Source: Aphrophora alni (taxonomy: Eukaryota > Arthropoda > Insecta > Hemiptera > Aphrophoridae). Taken from it: a DNA stretch of 64,000 bases. Each line of letters opens with the position of its first letter. Position 1 is the first letter of the stretch. The stretch is taken from assembly GCA_963513935.1 (NCBI GenBank), contig OY740772.1, positions 98,723,340 through 98,787,339 on the forward strand, written 5' to 3'. Position numbers and translations under genes: made by a program. This document shows positions 22,211-33,785 of the stretch, piece by piece. The notes beneath the pieces were generated by a model. The model saw only the letters and a program-made list of their open reading frames with translations. It was not told where the DNA came from and did no database searches.

Positions 22211-24876
22211 ATTTTACTCTCCGTATTGGAAATTGGAATGCTAATGGTTTACTGAAACATTTATCTGAATTGGAATTGTTCTTGAAACATCAGAAAATAG
22301 ACGTCTGCCTTATCTCTGAAACTCATTTTACAAAGCATTCATTTGTTAATATTCGTGGCTTTGTTTGCTATCACAGTCCACACCCAGCCAACAAAGCTAG
22401 AGGAGGATCAGCTGTACTGATAAAAGATAATATACTACATTGGGAGGAACCTGCAGTTGAAGAAGAAATGATGCAAGTAACAACAGTCAGCATACAGTCT
22501 AAGAAGAAATTGCTTAAAATTTCTGCAATTTACTGTCCGCCAAGACACTCGCCCTCCAAAGATGACTTCAAAAGTCTCTTTAAAACCTTGGGTTCATGTT
22601 TTGTTATTGGAGGAGATTATAATGCAAAACATACACACTGGGGCTCTAGACTGATCACTACAAAAGGTAAAGAGCTATATCATGCAGGACTAGAATATAA
22701 ATGCACATTTCTTTCCTCTGGATCACCAACTTACTGGCCCACCGATCCCCAAAAATTGCCTGATTTGATTGATTTCTTTGTCGCCAAGGGCATAAACTGT
22801 AATTATATTTCTGTTGAAAGTAACCACGATTTGTCATCTGACCACACGCCAGTGATTTTAACAGTCAGTAAATCAATAATACAGAAACCAAATCTCCCAA
22901 GACTATGTACAAAGAAAACAAACTGGGACGAGTTTAGAGCAAAGTTGCAGATGTACTTGGACCTTGAAGTTCCACTTGAAACCAAGGAAGAGATTGATAG
23001 AGGGGTCGAACAATTCATTGCTGACATACAGCAGGCAGCAGAAGAAAGTACACCACCTCAAAGTCGAAACATTGGATTGGATACGAGTTACCCAATGGAG
23101 GTCAGAGAGCTGGTTCTAGAAAAAAGACGCGCTCGAAGAAAGTGGCAGCAATCCAGATATCCAGACGATAAAGTTAGATTTAATCGACTCAGTAACCAAC
23201 TAAAAAAACGTATCAAGGAAATTAAAAATGAAGCGTTGTGTAGATTTCTCAGCAATTTAACTGCTGATGAAAATACAGAATATTCACTTTGGAAGGCTGC
23301 TAAAAAAATAAAGAGGCCTAAAATTCAAAATCCACCATTAAAGATGGAGAATGGTTTGTGGGCCACAAACTCTATGCAGAAAGCGAATCTGTTTGCTAAA
23401 TATCTAGCCGGTGTTTTTAGTCCCTTTCCAAAAAGTACAGATCAGGAAAATATCAGTTCTTTAGATAGAAATGACAAAAAAGACATCCAATTCGTGACCC
23501 TAAAAGAGCTTAAGAATATGATAAGGTGCAACATATCAGCAAAGAAATCACCAGGATATGATCTTATAACTGGCCAGATAATGAAAGAGCTCCCAGACAT
23601 GGCTATCATAAGGCTTCAACATATGATAAATGCCTGCTTTAAGGTGAAATATGTACCTCACCATTGGAAAATTGCGGAGGTAATACTAATATTAAAACCA
23701 GGAAAACCCTCTTCCGCTGTAACATCATACCGTCCGATATCATTACTACCAGTCATGTCTAAGATCTTCGAAAAGCTGCTTCTAAGAAGGCTTGAGCCGA
23801 TCATTCGAGACAGACAGCTGATTCCTACACATCAGTTTGGGTTTAGACGTAGGCATTCTACTATAGATCAGATTCACCGTATTATCAATGTAATCGAAAA
23901 AGCTCTTGAAGAGAAAAAAATATGTTCAGCTGTTTTTCTTGATGTTGCCCAGGCCTTTGATAAGGTTTGGCACGAGGGCCTTGAATATAAACTACACAGG
24001 GACCTACCTACTCAGTACTTTGAGTTATTACAATCGTATATTAAAGGAAGGTACTTTCGAGTTCGTCATGGCTGTGACTACTCAGAATTAAAGAGTATAA
24101 CAGCAGGTGTACCGCAAGGTAGTGTCCTTGGACCTGTGCTCTATTTGTTGTATACGCGTGATATTCCAGATGTTGTTGATTCAATTGTTGCCACATTTGC
24201 TGATGACACTGCTATCCTTGCTGTTGATGCTTGTATTGAGAAGGCCACGAGTAGACTACAGGGTGCAATGGATAAGATAAGTACCTGGACAAAGTGCTGG
24301 CGAATTAAACTAAATGAGGCAAAATCAACGCACATAAACTTTACGAATAGGAAGATTATCACCCATCCATTGTTTATCAATGCTCAAGCTGTTCCTTACT
24401 CCAACAATGCCAAATACTTGGGGATGACCTTAGATACTAAGCTCAAATGGAAAGTCCATGTAAAGAAAAAAGTTGAAGAGCTTAGAATAAAATATAGAAA
24501 ACTTTACTGGCTGCTTGGACGTAACTCTGGGCTTACAGTGCAGAATAAAATCTTAATATACAATCAAATATTGAAACCAGTATGGACATATGGCATACAA
24601 CTATGGGGCTGCACAAAGCAGTCTAATATCCAAATAATTCAAAAATTCCAGAACAAGGTATTACGGGGAATAGTCAATGCGCCATGGTATATTAGAAATG
24701 CTGATTTACATCGCGACTTGAACATCAGACTTGTTGAGGAGGAAATCAAGAAATGTGCAATAAGTCACAATTTGCGTCTTCTCACTCATGAGAATTTAGA
24801 AATGAGAGCAGTGCTTGAAGTGGCTGATAATGTTCGCCGCCTCAAGAGGATTAAGCCTCACGAACTGCTTCAGTAA
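22207..24876 (+). CDS. Jockey ORF2: endonuclease and reverse transcriptase
   Basis: 889 residues starting at the ATG that overlaps the ORF1 stop (ATGA), a usual arrangement in Jockey-type LINEs suggesting coupled reinitiation. N-terminal apurinic-type endonuclease: NWNANGL at residues 9-15, SETH at 37-40, GGDYNAKHTHWGS near 135-147, and the SDH catalytic pair near 211-213. Reverse transcriptase: SYRPISLLPVMSKIFEKLL near 510-530, HQFGFRRRHSTIDQIHRI, the motif A aspartate in VFLDVAQAFDKVW near 575-588, GVPQGSVLGP near 633-642, and the catalytic ATFADDTAIL near 661-670. The C-terminal region (KPVWTYGIQLWGC and an RLKRIKP end) is typical of the clade. All catalytic residues are present and no stop interrupts it, so the protein may be functional. 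It nicks target DNA and copies its own RNA onto the nick. Confidence 0.95.
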   Translation: MNFTLRIGNWNANGLLKHLSELELFLKHQKIDVCLISETHFTKHSFVNIRGFVCYHSPHPANKARGGSAVLIKDNILHWEEPAVEEEMMQVTTVSIQSKKKLLKISAIYCPPRHSPSKDDFKSLFKTLGSCFVIGGDYNAKHTHWGSRLITTKGKELYHAGLEYKCTFLSSGSPTYWPTDPQKLPDLIDFFVAKGINCNYISVESNHDLSSDHTPVILTVSKSIIQKPNLPRLCTKKTNWDEFRAKLQMYLDLEVPLETKEEIDRGVEQFIADIQQAAEESTPPQSRNIGLDTSYPMEVRELVLEKRRARRKWQQSRYPDDKVRFNRLSNQLKKRIKEIKNEALCRFLSNLTADENTEYSLWKAAKKIKRPKIQNPPLKMENGLWATNSMQKANLFAKYLAGVFSPFPKSTDQENISSLDRNDKKDIQFVTLKELKNMIRCNISAKKSPGYDLITGQIMKELPDMAIIRLQHMINACFKVKYVPHHWKIAEVILILKPGKPSSAVTSYRPISLLPVMSKIFEKLLLRRLEPIIRDRQLIPTHQFGFRRRHSTIDQIHRIINVIEKALEEKKICSAVFLDVAQAFDKVWHEGLEYKLHRDLPTQYFELLQSYIKGRYFRVRHGCDYSELKSITAGVPQGSVLGPVLYLLYTRDIPDVVDSIVATFADDTAILAVDACIEKATSRLQGAMDKISTWTKCWRIKLNEAKSTHINFTNRKIITHPLFINAQAVPYSNNAKYLGMTLDTKLKWKVHVKKKVEELRIKYRKLYWLLGRNSGLTVQNKILIYNQILKPVWTYGIQLWGCTKQSNIQIIQKFQNKVLRGIVNAPWYIRNADLHRDLNIRLVEEEIKKCAISHNLRLLTHENLEMRAVLEVADNVRRLKRIKPHELLQ

Positions 24877-25016
24877 TAATAAGGAAGTTATTATTATAAT
24901 GATTATCCTCTAATGTGATTTAGTATTTAAGAATGAATCATTGGTCGATTTTGTTTATAAATTGGTTATGAATAAATAAAATTTAAAAAAAAATTAAAAA
25001 AAAAAAAAAAAAAAAA
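24877..25016 (+). other. Jockey 3' UTR and poly-A tail
   Basis: About 100 bases of AT-rich 3' UTR with overlapping AATAAA hexamers near 24970, then an A-rich tail ending at 25016. The next base starts the right 2.67-kb repeat. Confidence 0.85.
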
Positions 25017-27686
25017 TGTTCACCTACGCTCTCTATCTTTATCCAATTTCATTTTTGTTTTGCTGTTGTGTAAGTATTTGTTTTTCATGTTGTATTATAA
25101 CCATTATTATTTCAGTGTTTATTAATGTAAAAATGGGAAAGTAGAGAATATACTAACATTGATATAACGGAATTTGTTTACATATCCAACAATAACTCGG
25201 ACACAGATTGAGCTGTAGGTCGTAACTAAGGAGAAACTTTCGCTTTAAAGTAACCATTTTGAAATTTTACGACTTCCAATCAAGTTAAAAGAATATTAAA
25301 TCTTAGTTCACATTTTAAATTGACAAAAATTCTAATTTCTATGGCTATTTTTTAAAGTTATTTTTATAAATTTGTTTTGTTACTGTATAAAACTTCTTTT
25401 TTAGCGTAGAACACATTGTTGCATCATTGGCAGCATCTGGCCAATGGTCACCAGTTTAATCCGTTTTATTTTAATTTAATTTTTGTATGTGGTTTTACCT
25501 TTATGTTGTATATCTTTATTAAAGTATTATGGCAAAATCTCACTGCAGCCGAAACAACCTTTATTTTCACTTTTTTTTTATATACATTGTAAATAATTTT
25601 ACGACTTTGAATTTTCAATTTTGATAATTTACTCATTTTAAAATAATATGACACAAGCACACAAGACGAAAAATAGTTACACGGTACAAAATATCACCAC
25701 AGCACTGCTACAACTTAACGACAATATATTTGTACTGCTCCACACTGACAGATTAGGTCGTAGTGCGGGATGCATGACGTTTGCTCATGTACGAACCAAA
25801 CACATTCCTAGCTTGCGCTATGTATATCTACTTTTGTTGTAAAGCTGTGCTTTGATTTTTTCCCCTTCATTTCCTTGTGTTCCACACTTATAATTTGTTT
25901 GTAGGTAAAATATGTTTCCTAGTTTGTTTTCTGTTGTAAATTTTATGTGAATTTGTTGAAATATTGTTATGTGGTAGTACATTTTTAATATGTCTGAACA
26001 TATGGGGTAGCTTAATATTAGATGTTTCTAAATTTGTTCATGAAATGTTTAATAACATCATTTCACCTGTTGTTTTATTCCCTTCCACATTCATTCTTGG
26101 CAAATATTAAAACTGAGAGTTGTGACAAATTGTTGTTGTTATACTGAATGCGTTTATAAATCACCGTTCCTTATATTTTCTTTTTTACTTATGTTCTCAA
26201 ATGAATTTTTCATTATAGACTCCAAAAACACTAACGTTTGAGACATTAAAATTTTAAGGGAGGGAGTGGAGGATAATAAAACATTTCAATTTTTGTAATA
26301 ACTTGCATGATTTTTTCCATTTATCAAAAGTACGTGTGATTATCATTTAAAAATTTGAATTATTTTTATAAACTGTAAACAATTTTTGAGTTCAATTTGT
26401 GCCATCAATTATAGAGTAAAAATTCGGTCCTAAATTATGTATCACGACACCCATTCGGTTTTTAATTTGACAGTTTATCCCTTCCCCCCATGATTTTTGC
26501 ACCCCAGAATTGTCAAATGTTTTAAAAATTTGTGTTTTTGGGTGTATAAATGAAAGGGTTATGTGAAAAATCCATCAAGAAATATTTTTTGTGGAAAAAG
26601 TATTTGAACTCAACCGGTATAAAAATCACTTTTATGTATTGGATCATTAAGTATTACAACATCCTTGTTCCTAATTAATTCCTTAACCATTAATTCTAGA
26701 ATACAAGTTTTTCCACCATAATTGTTTTCAGCATTATGTTGCTTATCTGTGTACCTTATTAATCAAAATATTCTATACCCAGGCTGCTTTTTCAAATATG
26801 TCTACTTAATTTGGTTTGATATATTTTTGTAATGTACGTTTTCATTGTCATTTTGTGTTTGTTTTGTTGTATATTGTGTTTTAGTTGTATAGTTATGTGT
26901 TGTAATTTCAAATGTTTCTTGACATATGGTCATATTTTTTGTGAAATTTTTTTTAATGTAATGAATTTCAGGTGACATATACAGGTAAGTTGATGTCTTT
27001 CCATTTTTTTACAGCGATATTGATTTCCAAAATTAAAATAATTTAATTTACATAAAAATATTTCGGTGATGATTCCATGTTAAATAGTATCAACATCAAA
27101 TTATATACAACAAAATTAAGTGAAATCTATTGAAATTTCAAACCCGATAAATATTAAATCCAGTTATGTTAGTAGTAAATGCAGATTAAGTTTTGACATG
27201 TTATATGAGCTAACACAAAACCATTAATCTAACAAAAGTTAGCCTTCCAATTTGACTCTGGTCCTTGCAAACCTCACAATGGCTAAAGATACGAGCTGTT
27301 GGGAGACAGTTCATCAGTCGTAATCATGAGCTCTTCCAGCTAAAGATGACGTTTCGTAATGTATAGGTATTTCAAAAACAGAATGAGTTAATGAGCGAAC
27401 CATCACAACACGAAAAGTAATCTAAAGAATTTTATAGGTGGTCCTGAAGATTATCTTATGACTAAAAACTGGTGATTTTTAACTCGTAGCTTTTAATTTG
27501 GCTTCAATGGTGTTCCAGGCCAAACCCATTACGATAATCTTTCGGTTTTAAATTCCATAAGCAGGCGTATTTTCCACTACTGGTGATGAAAGATATTAAG
27601 CAACCTAAGTCTTCAGAATTACTTATACCTCTAGACATCTTGAATTATCGTACTATGCTAAACGAAGAGATAGACATATGTAGATA
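25017..27686 (+). repeat. 2.67-kb direct repeat, right copy
   Basis: Starts directly after the poly-A tail at TGTTCACCTACGC, which is the middle of candidate exon B, and keeps the exon's donor GTAAGT. It ends at GACATATGTAGATA (27673-27686) and continues into DNA with no counterpart at the left. See the left copy for the differences. Confidence 0.95.
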
Positions 27687-28094
27687 GTGTTATCGTAAAC
27701 CAGTTTAGCCACTACAACACGGTTTGAACGTGCACTAGCGATACCAATATTATAAGATAATTATCGTGAATCCTTTAAGAGTATCGTATCGTAAGGTAAA
27801 TAAATCCTTACCACGGGAATATTATACGAAGCAACGTACAGTTTTTTATAAATAAAAACGGAATTATTCTCTCCGTTGTTTTATAAAGTACTCGGAACAG
27901 TTTGGATGTCAAGTGAGTTTTATTTATTTAAGCTCTGAATAAATTTCAATCCTTGAAACTTTCAAACGAAATATACGTTGAGAGTAAATATGCACATTAT
28001 GTATTAACAAAACTGAATACTGTTTCTTCAAATTAGGATGTTGGAAGTGCACGAGTGAAAATTAACCCAGCGAAGCGAGAACCTGTTTTATTAT
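27687..28094. other. AT-rich DNA, no gene seen
   Basis: Presumed continuation of the host locus downstream of the duplicated segment. No exon recognised. Confidence 0.4.
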
Positions 28095-28262
28095 ATTTTT
28101 TTTCTTGTTGGGTAAAGGCGTAAAAGCTCTCAGTCGTCATCGTTTTATTAAAAAAGAAAATATCATATAAAGACCACCTACCCTCGATTACTTTAATAGC
28201 GTCGTGGTCGGGAAGGGTTCAAGAGTTGGTCAAGAGACACAGGGATATTTTATTGTCCGTTT
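28095..28262 (+). repeat. SINE-like repeat D2
   Basis: AAAAGCTCTCAGTCGTCATC, CTACCCTCGATTACTTTAAT, AGCGTCGTGGTCGGGAAGG and CAAGAGTTGGTCAAGAGACA follow the D2 5' half, matching 10385-10530. Confidence 0.65.
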
Positions 28263-28293
28263 CAAAATGGAGCCCACTCGATGTAATTACTTA

Positions 28294-28300
28294 CCCATAG
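28294..28300. other. 7-bp target-site duplication, left
   Basis: CCCATAG, identical to 28726-28732 on the other side of the MITE. Confidence 0.85.
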
Positions 28301-28725
28301 CAATGACTACATAAATACTATAAGACACGACATAGGATAGGGAAATAGTCTACGCTTTACGGGTGCTGTTCGTCACAAGTTTGACACACAGCTATCAGAA
28401 AGCGCTAGCAGCAGGTGCTTGACTGTACGTATCCCACTTGGTTGAGACTGTACAACTGTTGACACAGCATAGTCAGTGTTGTCAGTTCGTGCGCTTAGAT
28501 AAGCGATTCTCGACCTTCCCTCGCATCTCTGGTCCCATATGTGGCATCAGTGCGCAACTGAAACATTGTTTGACCGTAGAGCCACCTAGCGCCAGTCACA
28601 TCAACTTCAGATTCTCTAGCAAAGAGCGACAGCTCCACACCCTAGCGGGTATTGGTCAACTCAAGAATAAGAGTAGAATATTTAACATGGCCATGTCGTG
28701 TCTTATAGTATTTATGTAGTCATTG
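28301..28725. mobile_element. MITE with perfect 33-bp inverted repeats
   Basis: Terminal inverted repeats at 28301-28333 and 28693-28725 match perfectly over 33 bases, beginning CAATGACTACATAAATAC. The 7-bp direct repeat CCCATAG flanks it (28294-28300 and 28726-28732). The 425-bp element has no transposase; the open frame inside (28438-28719) runs into the terminal repeat and is not a gene. A CA start and a target-site duplication of 7 bp are closest to P-element-like or hAT-like transposons, but neither is proven. Perfect termini suggest recent movement. Confidence 0.9.
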
Positions 28726-29104
28726 CCCATAGCATGGACGGGACGGAATGCTTTACTACTACAAATTTACAGTAGTTTTATTTGTATTTACTTTACTTTT
28801 TGACCTTTGAATATTATTGTGTCACATCGCACACTAGACAGAAACAATAGTCATACTCCATTTGGAAAAAAGAAAAGAGCAGAAAGGCAACTGTATTATT
28901 TATTTTTTTAAATCTATCTGTAATCAGTGAAAACAAAGTAAAAAAAATGAAAAACCTTAATAATTCTTCACAGATCAAAGCAAAAAAACAAATATACACC
29001 CACACAAACTGACTCGGTATTTAATCATTTTAGCCATAATACATATCCACCTTGCATTCTATATTACAGTAATATTATTCATGCATACTAACATTAACAA
29101 ATAT

Positions 29105-29420
29105 TTATAAAAAAAATTAAGGTTTCCTCAAAAAAACTTGTTTAACATTGTTTTGAAACTTCTTACATTGGTCACACTTTTAATGGTATCAGGAATTAGA
29201 TTATACATCTTTGGAGCGGAATACGGATAAAATAGTTTAAATGGCGTTTCACGAGGGTGAGGTACCATATGGTTAAATTTAGACCTTAAAACCTGTCTAT
29301 TTTTAGTTTCCCACTCGTAATGTAAAACATTCTCAAGGAGGGGAATGGTAAGATATTTAACTCATGACATCTACAGTGTTAAATCCCTCTTGTAAATCTA
29401 AAAACAAGCCAACCACCTTA
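29105..29420 (-). pseudogene. LINE relic (CR1/Jockey-like), internal deletion
   Basis: Read on the minus strand, 29403-29365 encodes LFLDLQEGFNTVDV, resembling RT motif A ('F.DL..AFDTVDH'). After a short gap, 29221-29110 encodes SAPKMYNLIPDTIKSVTN and RSFKTMLNKFFL, resembling the C-terminal '.P..YN.LP..IK....SFK..LK..L' signature of CR1- and Jockey-type LINEs. The intervening catalytic region is missing, so this is an internally deleted dead fragment. Confidence 0.6.
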
Positions 29421-31466
29421 CAATTCTAATTTATTCCCTCAAAAACTCCAGACGAAAATTGATACACACATTACGTCAATAGTTGAATAGATACATATTC
29501 CTTCTTGCTCTCAAAACTAAAAATCCTACTAAGACTAAGATAAAAATATAACCAGCTAAAAAAATTATTATAGTCTGACAAATAATCTTCCCGGAAAACA
29601 CAAAAATAAAAAATAACTTGGAAAATAGAAACCCCAAAGTTAACATTGTTCTAATTATAAATACAATATTACAAAATAAACTCTGTTATAAAAATTAGAG
29701 AAAATAGGGTTGCTGAAACACGCACAAAACCTATCACAAAGCCTGTAATGGAGATAACAACAAATTAACATAACATTTTTGTCTTTAACAGACACCAGTA
29801 AAACTCATTTTCTCTACTAATTCATACACCTCCTACAACAAGTTGTATAACAGTTTACAAGGGATGAAAGAAGGACAATTGGATGTGAAATTAAAGTCGT
29901 TAATGTGACTCCAACTAGTGTTGTCATCCGTAATGTCAGAGGGTGCCAATTCGAACTACAGTCTTAATTTTTGAGGTTATGTTTTTTACGTTGTCACAGT
30001 CACATACAGAGTGGCCATAAAGTCTCCAGGATTCAAGATGGCGACCGAAAATTTTAACACATCACTAAACGTGGTAAAAGTAATACACAAACTTCATTTA
30101 GTCCTAAATCATAACGCAAACTGTGGAAAAGGTAGAGGGGCGGGGGGGGAGGACACTGTAGCCTATATGTCGTAAATATCTGATGGATCAACAAATCAAT
30201 GTTTTGAAGTGTTCTAAGCTGAAGAAAGTGGTTTTTATAAATTATGCCTGACTGTCGTCTGCTGTGTTAAATAATACTATACCGATTTTGATAAATTTTG
30301 GTATGTGGACAAATTAGGTCATATCTTATAAATTATATTTTGCTAGAAGCCCTTGTTGAAGATACGGTCATTTATATGCATAAAACCAACCCGTTGAGAG
30401 CGAGACGAAATACGGATAAAAACTTTGAACACCCACTTGGGAGTGCTTTTTTCCAGACGAGAGTTCCTTCTTAGGTAGAACACAAATCTGGAGAGATCTT
30501 TGACTTTATCCAACATAGTTTCAATGTAAAATATTCTGAAGTGGAAGATGATAATTTATTTGACACACTTTGAAAATGTTAGTTGTTTGGTTTTCATCCC
30601 AATGACTTAAACAGAGTGAGTTTCTTATTTAATATATTGATCATCCTTATTTCAAAACCCATACTTTTTTTTTACTTCCTCACATATACGTAGTACTGTA
30701 GAGAGAAAGTTATGTGATAGGTCAAACAATCGATTACCGTTATGTGGTCCTGTGAATAAATAAATAAATTTTGGAATGATGTCTGTCTGTCGTATAGGCA
30801 TTGCTGTACAGCCCAAAAGCGCGGACAGATTTTAATCAAATTTTGTATCTGGGCATTTTTTAACCATAACTCGAAACTTTTGTTCATTTCCATAACTCAA
30901 AATTTGGGAGTCACTGCTACAAATGAACAACATACAATTGTGTTTCTCATAAATTTGCCTTTAGGATTATTGATGAAATTTTGCTCAAGTGTGGTCTCTA
31001 AGGAGCCAAAAATATATATTGGTAGCCATCTTGTTAATGAACCGGGCTCAAGAAAGGAAGTGCACACGTCAGTGAAGATTTTGCAAATTTTAAGTATTTT
31101 TGCCTGAATAAGGGAAGGTATGCATTATTGTCTTTTCCAATCAACATACAGTTATTTTTAGAGTTGAGAAGCTAATTACAACAATTATGATTTGTAACAA
31201 ATTCATCAATTACAAAAATTTATTTCAACAATTCCATATTATTATTAAAATTGAATGAAAAAAGAATGAGATCAAATAGAAATCTAAAATAAATTTTCAC
31301 CAGACAAGTATGAAATATCCAGGATTTAACCAATCTAAGTAGAGTGCTCACCAGCAGAAGATTTAGTTAAAAAATAAAATAAAAACAATTGAAATGATTT
31401 TAATAACTTCTTAGAATCCCAAATCTTATTGTAGCTGTTATACAATATTGATTTTTTGTTTTATAG
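29421..31466. other. AT-rich DNA with dispersed motifs, no gene accepted
   Basis: Contains old dispersed phrases such as ACAGATTTTAATCAAATTTT near 30830 and a TTCAAGATGGCGACCG block near 30032. Open frames here are short and unlike proteins. Confidence 0.45.
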
Positions 31467-31530
31467 CACTGATCAACTTAAGGCATCATTGAATGATTTT
31501 ACACAAAGAATTGATTCAGAAAAGGATTAA
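31467..31530 (+). CDS. Possible terminal exon, low confidence
   Basis: After a pyrimidine-rich acceptor (GATTTTTTGTTTTATAG) the plus strand reads one base and then TDQLKASLNDFTQRIDSEKD followed by TAA at 31528. The 20 residues look protein-like (polar, heptad-like), but an open run of this length is common by chance. The phase does not fit directly to candidate exon B or the micro-exon. Confidence 0.2.
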
Positions 31531-33594
31531 ACCTTTCGATCCAATTTTCAATTCATTGAATATCTTTCCTACGATTTTCACTAACTGTTTAAAATTTTGA
31601 TAAACTTTTCACCTTTACATTTTCATTGAGTACACTACTGCCTCATTCAATACTCTGTGGCTTAAGCCTAAAGTTTTCTACAGAGTGAGAGACACAGGGA
31701 AGGATTAACCTTGGACTTTGCATTCTAAAGCCTAGTAATTAGTTTGTACAAACTAAATTCATTAATCAATATTATCTGTTACTATTGCTGTTCTTACATG
31801 AACATAACAATCTCTCCAAAGAAACAGGTTCGCTAGTTGTCGGTAAAAACAAAAATCTGCCATAGAGCTGTTTATAAATCCGTAATTTCTCAAAACCGGA
31901 ATTACCCATTTCGTTCAAATCGCTTATAAAATAACTACTGTTAGAATAATTTACAAAAAAAAAACGAACTTTGGGAACCACCGCCATTATTAAAACACCA
32001 GCCGATGATTTTAAACATATATTGTTTTCATAAACTGCGATACTAGCATTTTCACTTTATGATTGACACATACTAAACTTTGTGACGAGTACAGAACTCA
32101 AGAAGATCGGTTGATTATTCCTCTTACTATTTACAATTAAAATCACGAACACCTTTTTCGATGACCCTGTTGTTTGATCGTAACAAAATCCTTACCTTTT
32201 AATATATCCAAATACACTCCGATATGACAGAGCGCTTTTAGTCTTGTATCTGCAAGATATAATTTACATAAGATTGATGACAGCAGAGCTTATATTATCA
32301 TTTTTCGACGTAGCCATAAATAATGGTGGCTCTGGTTGTGACATCAAGGACACCTGTTACAACTGGTTATTTATTGCAGGCGAAGTATAATGAGATATCA
32401 TCTTCAGTAGACGTGGATAAAAGGACAATATTAAGTCAAAATGTTTCGGGTCATTTCATTTAAACCAACTGGGGAGCATTAGTTGGAACGTTTCTCTTGA
32501 TAGTATATGGAAAACAGAGCATGGCACGATAAAGAGAAAGCTGACGTCTTACACAATGTTATAAGATTGTAACACATAGACCAAGATTAACAATGCAACA
32601 CAAATTAATAAGGATAAATATCGAAATAAAGATACCTAATATAAATATGAAAGAGAGGTATGTAACCCAAGATTACATGAACAAATGATACATCCAGCTA
32701 GGGTCCCTCGATGTTGCCACGCTCGTATTCACTATAATGAGCTTACGAAGGGCACTCACTAGTATGAAGAAAAATATCGCCTTTTTATCCATAAGTTAAT
32801 CATAAAAAGTTTCTCCGCATCGTAACTAACTGAGTTTAATAATCAAAGTGGATTGGTCACTGAGATGAAAACACTTAGGATACACGAAATCAATCTAGCT
32901 CCCCTCCTCGTTCAATCCCTTATTGAGTTGTCCTCAACAGGATCCCATAACTGAATCAATCCCATTTCAGTGACACTAGTATGCCTAACTTTAAACAAAT
33001 TTAGTCAAGAACTTTGAATAAGATAACCTGCAATAATACCTGCAATAAGATAGAAATACAAAATTCCGATTTCATCAAAATCGTTTTTCACGAGTTTCAT
33101 CAAATTTTGCGAAAATATAGCCTTGAAGGTCTCTAACAAAACGAATTTTTAGTTGTATTTGTATTCAACTTGTCTTATAGAGCAGTACTTAGTTGTGCAA
33201 GACACATGAAAGATAAAAAAAAAAAAAAATACAATAAAAAGAACAAACAACATTAAAACTATTAAAAATTTTATCACAATTAACCGAATTAATCATGTCG
33301 ATTTCATGTTCAGAATGCAGGACTGCTCTTACGGAGTTGTGCTATCAGTCAGACCAAAAACATCAGGCACTGTCGACACGACGTGTGGCATGCACTTCGT
33401 AGGTGATCAGTGGTTTTGTTTCTACCTGATATATTAGCTGATATATTCTTGATTTTATAGTTGTTGTTTTTATATACAGTACTATGGAACGAGGAAACCT
33501 CTGGTTTCATTGGGTATAGTTAAAATGTTATGAGTAAGGAAAGGAATGCTGTGCGTTAGCTTATTTAATAACAAGTGTTATTTAATTCATAATG
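31531..33594. other. AT-rich DNA, one D2 fragment, no gene seen
   Basis: A D2-like fragment lies at about 32640-32765 (GTAACCCAAGATTACATGAA, CATCCAGCTAGGGTCCCTC). A less AT-rich stretch at 33295-33440 is open in two plus frames, and the correct reading, if any, cannot be chosen. Confidence 0.45.
32640..32765 (+). repeat. SINE-like repeat D2, 3' half
   Basis: GTAACCCAAGATTACATGAA, then CATCCAGCTAGGGTCCCTC, CACGCTCGTATTCACTATAA and GAGCTTACGAAGGGCA follow the D2 3' half. Confidence 0.65.
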
Positions 33595-33599
33595 GGGAT

Positions 33600-33785
33600 G
33601 GAAAAAATAGTAGTGTTATTTTGAGCACACTATAGTCCCCTATGCCAAATTTCACGTTCCTATATTATTTTTTGTGGCCGATATCGTGGTTTCGACAATC
33701 ACGACGAACGGGATGTCAAAAATCACGTTTTCTGTTTCCCGAGGCCATGAAACGTGAATATCTGTCCTGAAACGGAACTCCAAAT
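33600..33785 (-). repeat. Dispersed repeat D1, reverse-oriented fragment
   Basis: GAGCACACTATAGTCCCCTA and TGCCAAATTTCACGTTCCTA are the reverse complement of the D1 5' part at 61575-61625, followed by a TTTGTGGCCG block and CATGAAACGTGAATATC that also align with 61520-61570 in reverse. Confidence 0.7.

Larger units (their letters stand above)
20948..25016 (+). mobile_element. Jockey-type non-LTR retrotransposon, 5'-truncated
   Basis: About 4.07 kb on the plus strand: an ORF1 frame without its own ATG, ORF2 overlapping it by the 4-base ATGA, a short 3' UTR with AATAAATAAAAT, and an A-rich tail to 25016. It is bracketed exactly by the two 2.67-kb direct repeats. At the 5' junction an 11-bp sequence ACATATGTAGA occurs both in the flank (20935-20945) and 24 bases later (20959-20969), so the precise 5' end is ambiguous. 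No short target-site duplication is seen; the only direct repeat flanking the element is the 2.67-kb segment. Confidence 0.9.

Noticed and set aside
28438..28719. 93-codon open frame
   Set aside because: Lies inside the MITE and runs into its terminal repeat.
33295..33440. Short open blocks in two plus-strand frames
   Set aside because: Both frames look equally coding-like, neither has clear splice signals or a recognisable family.
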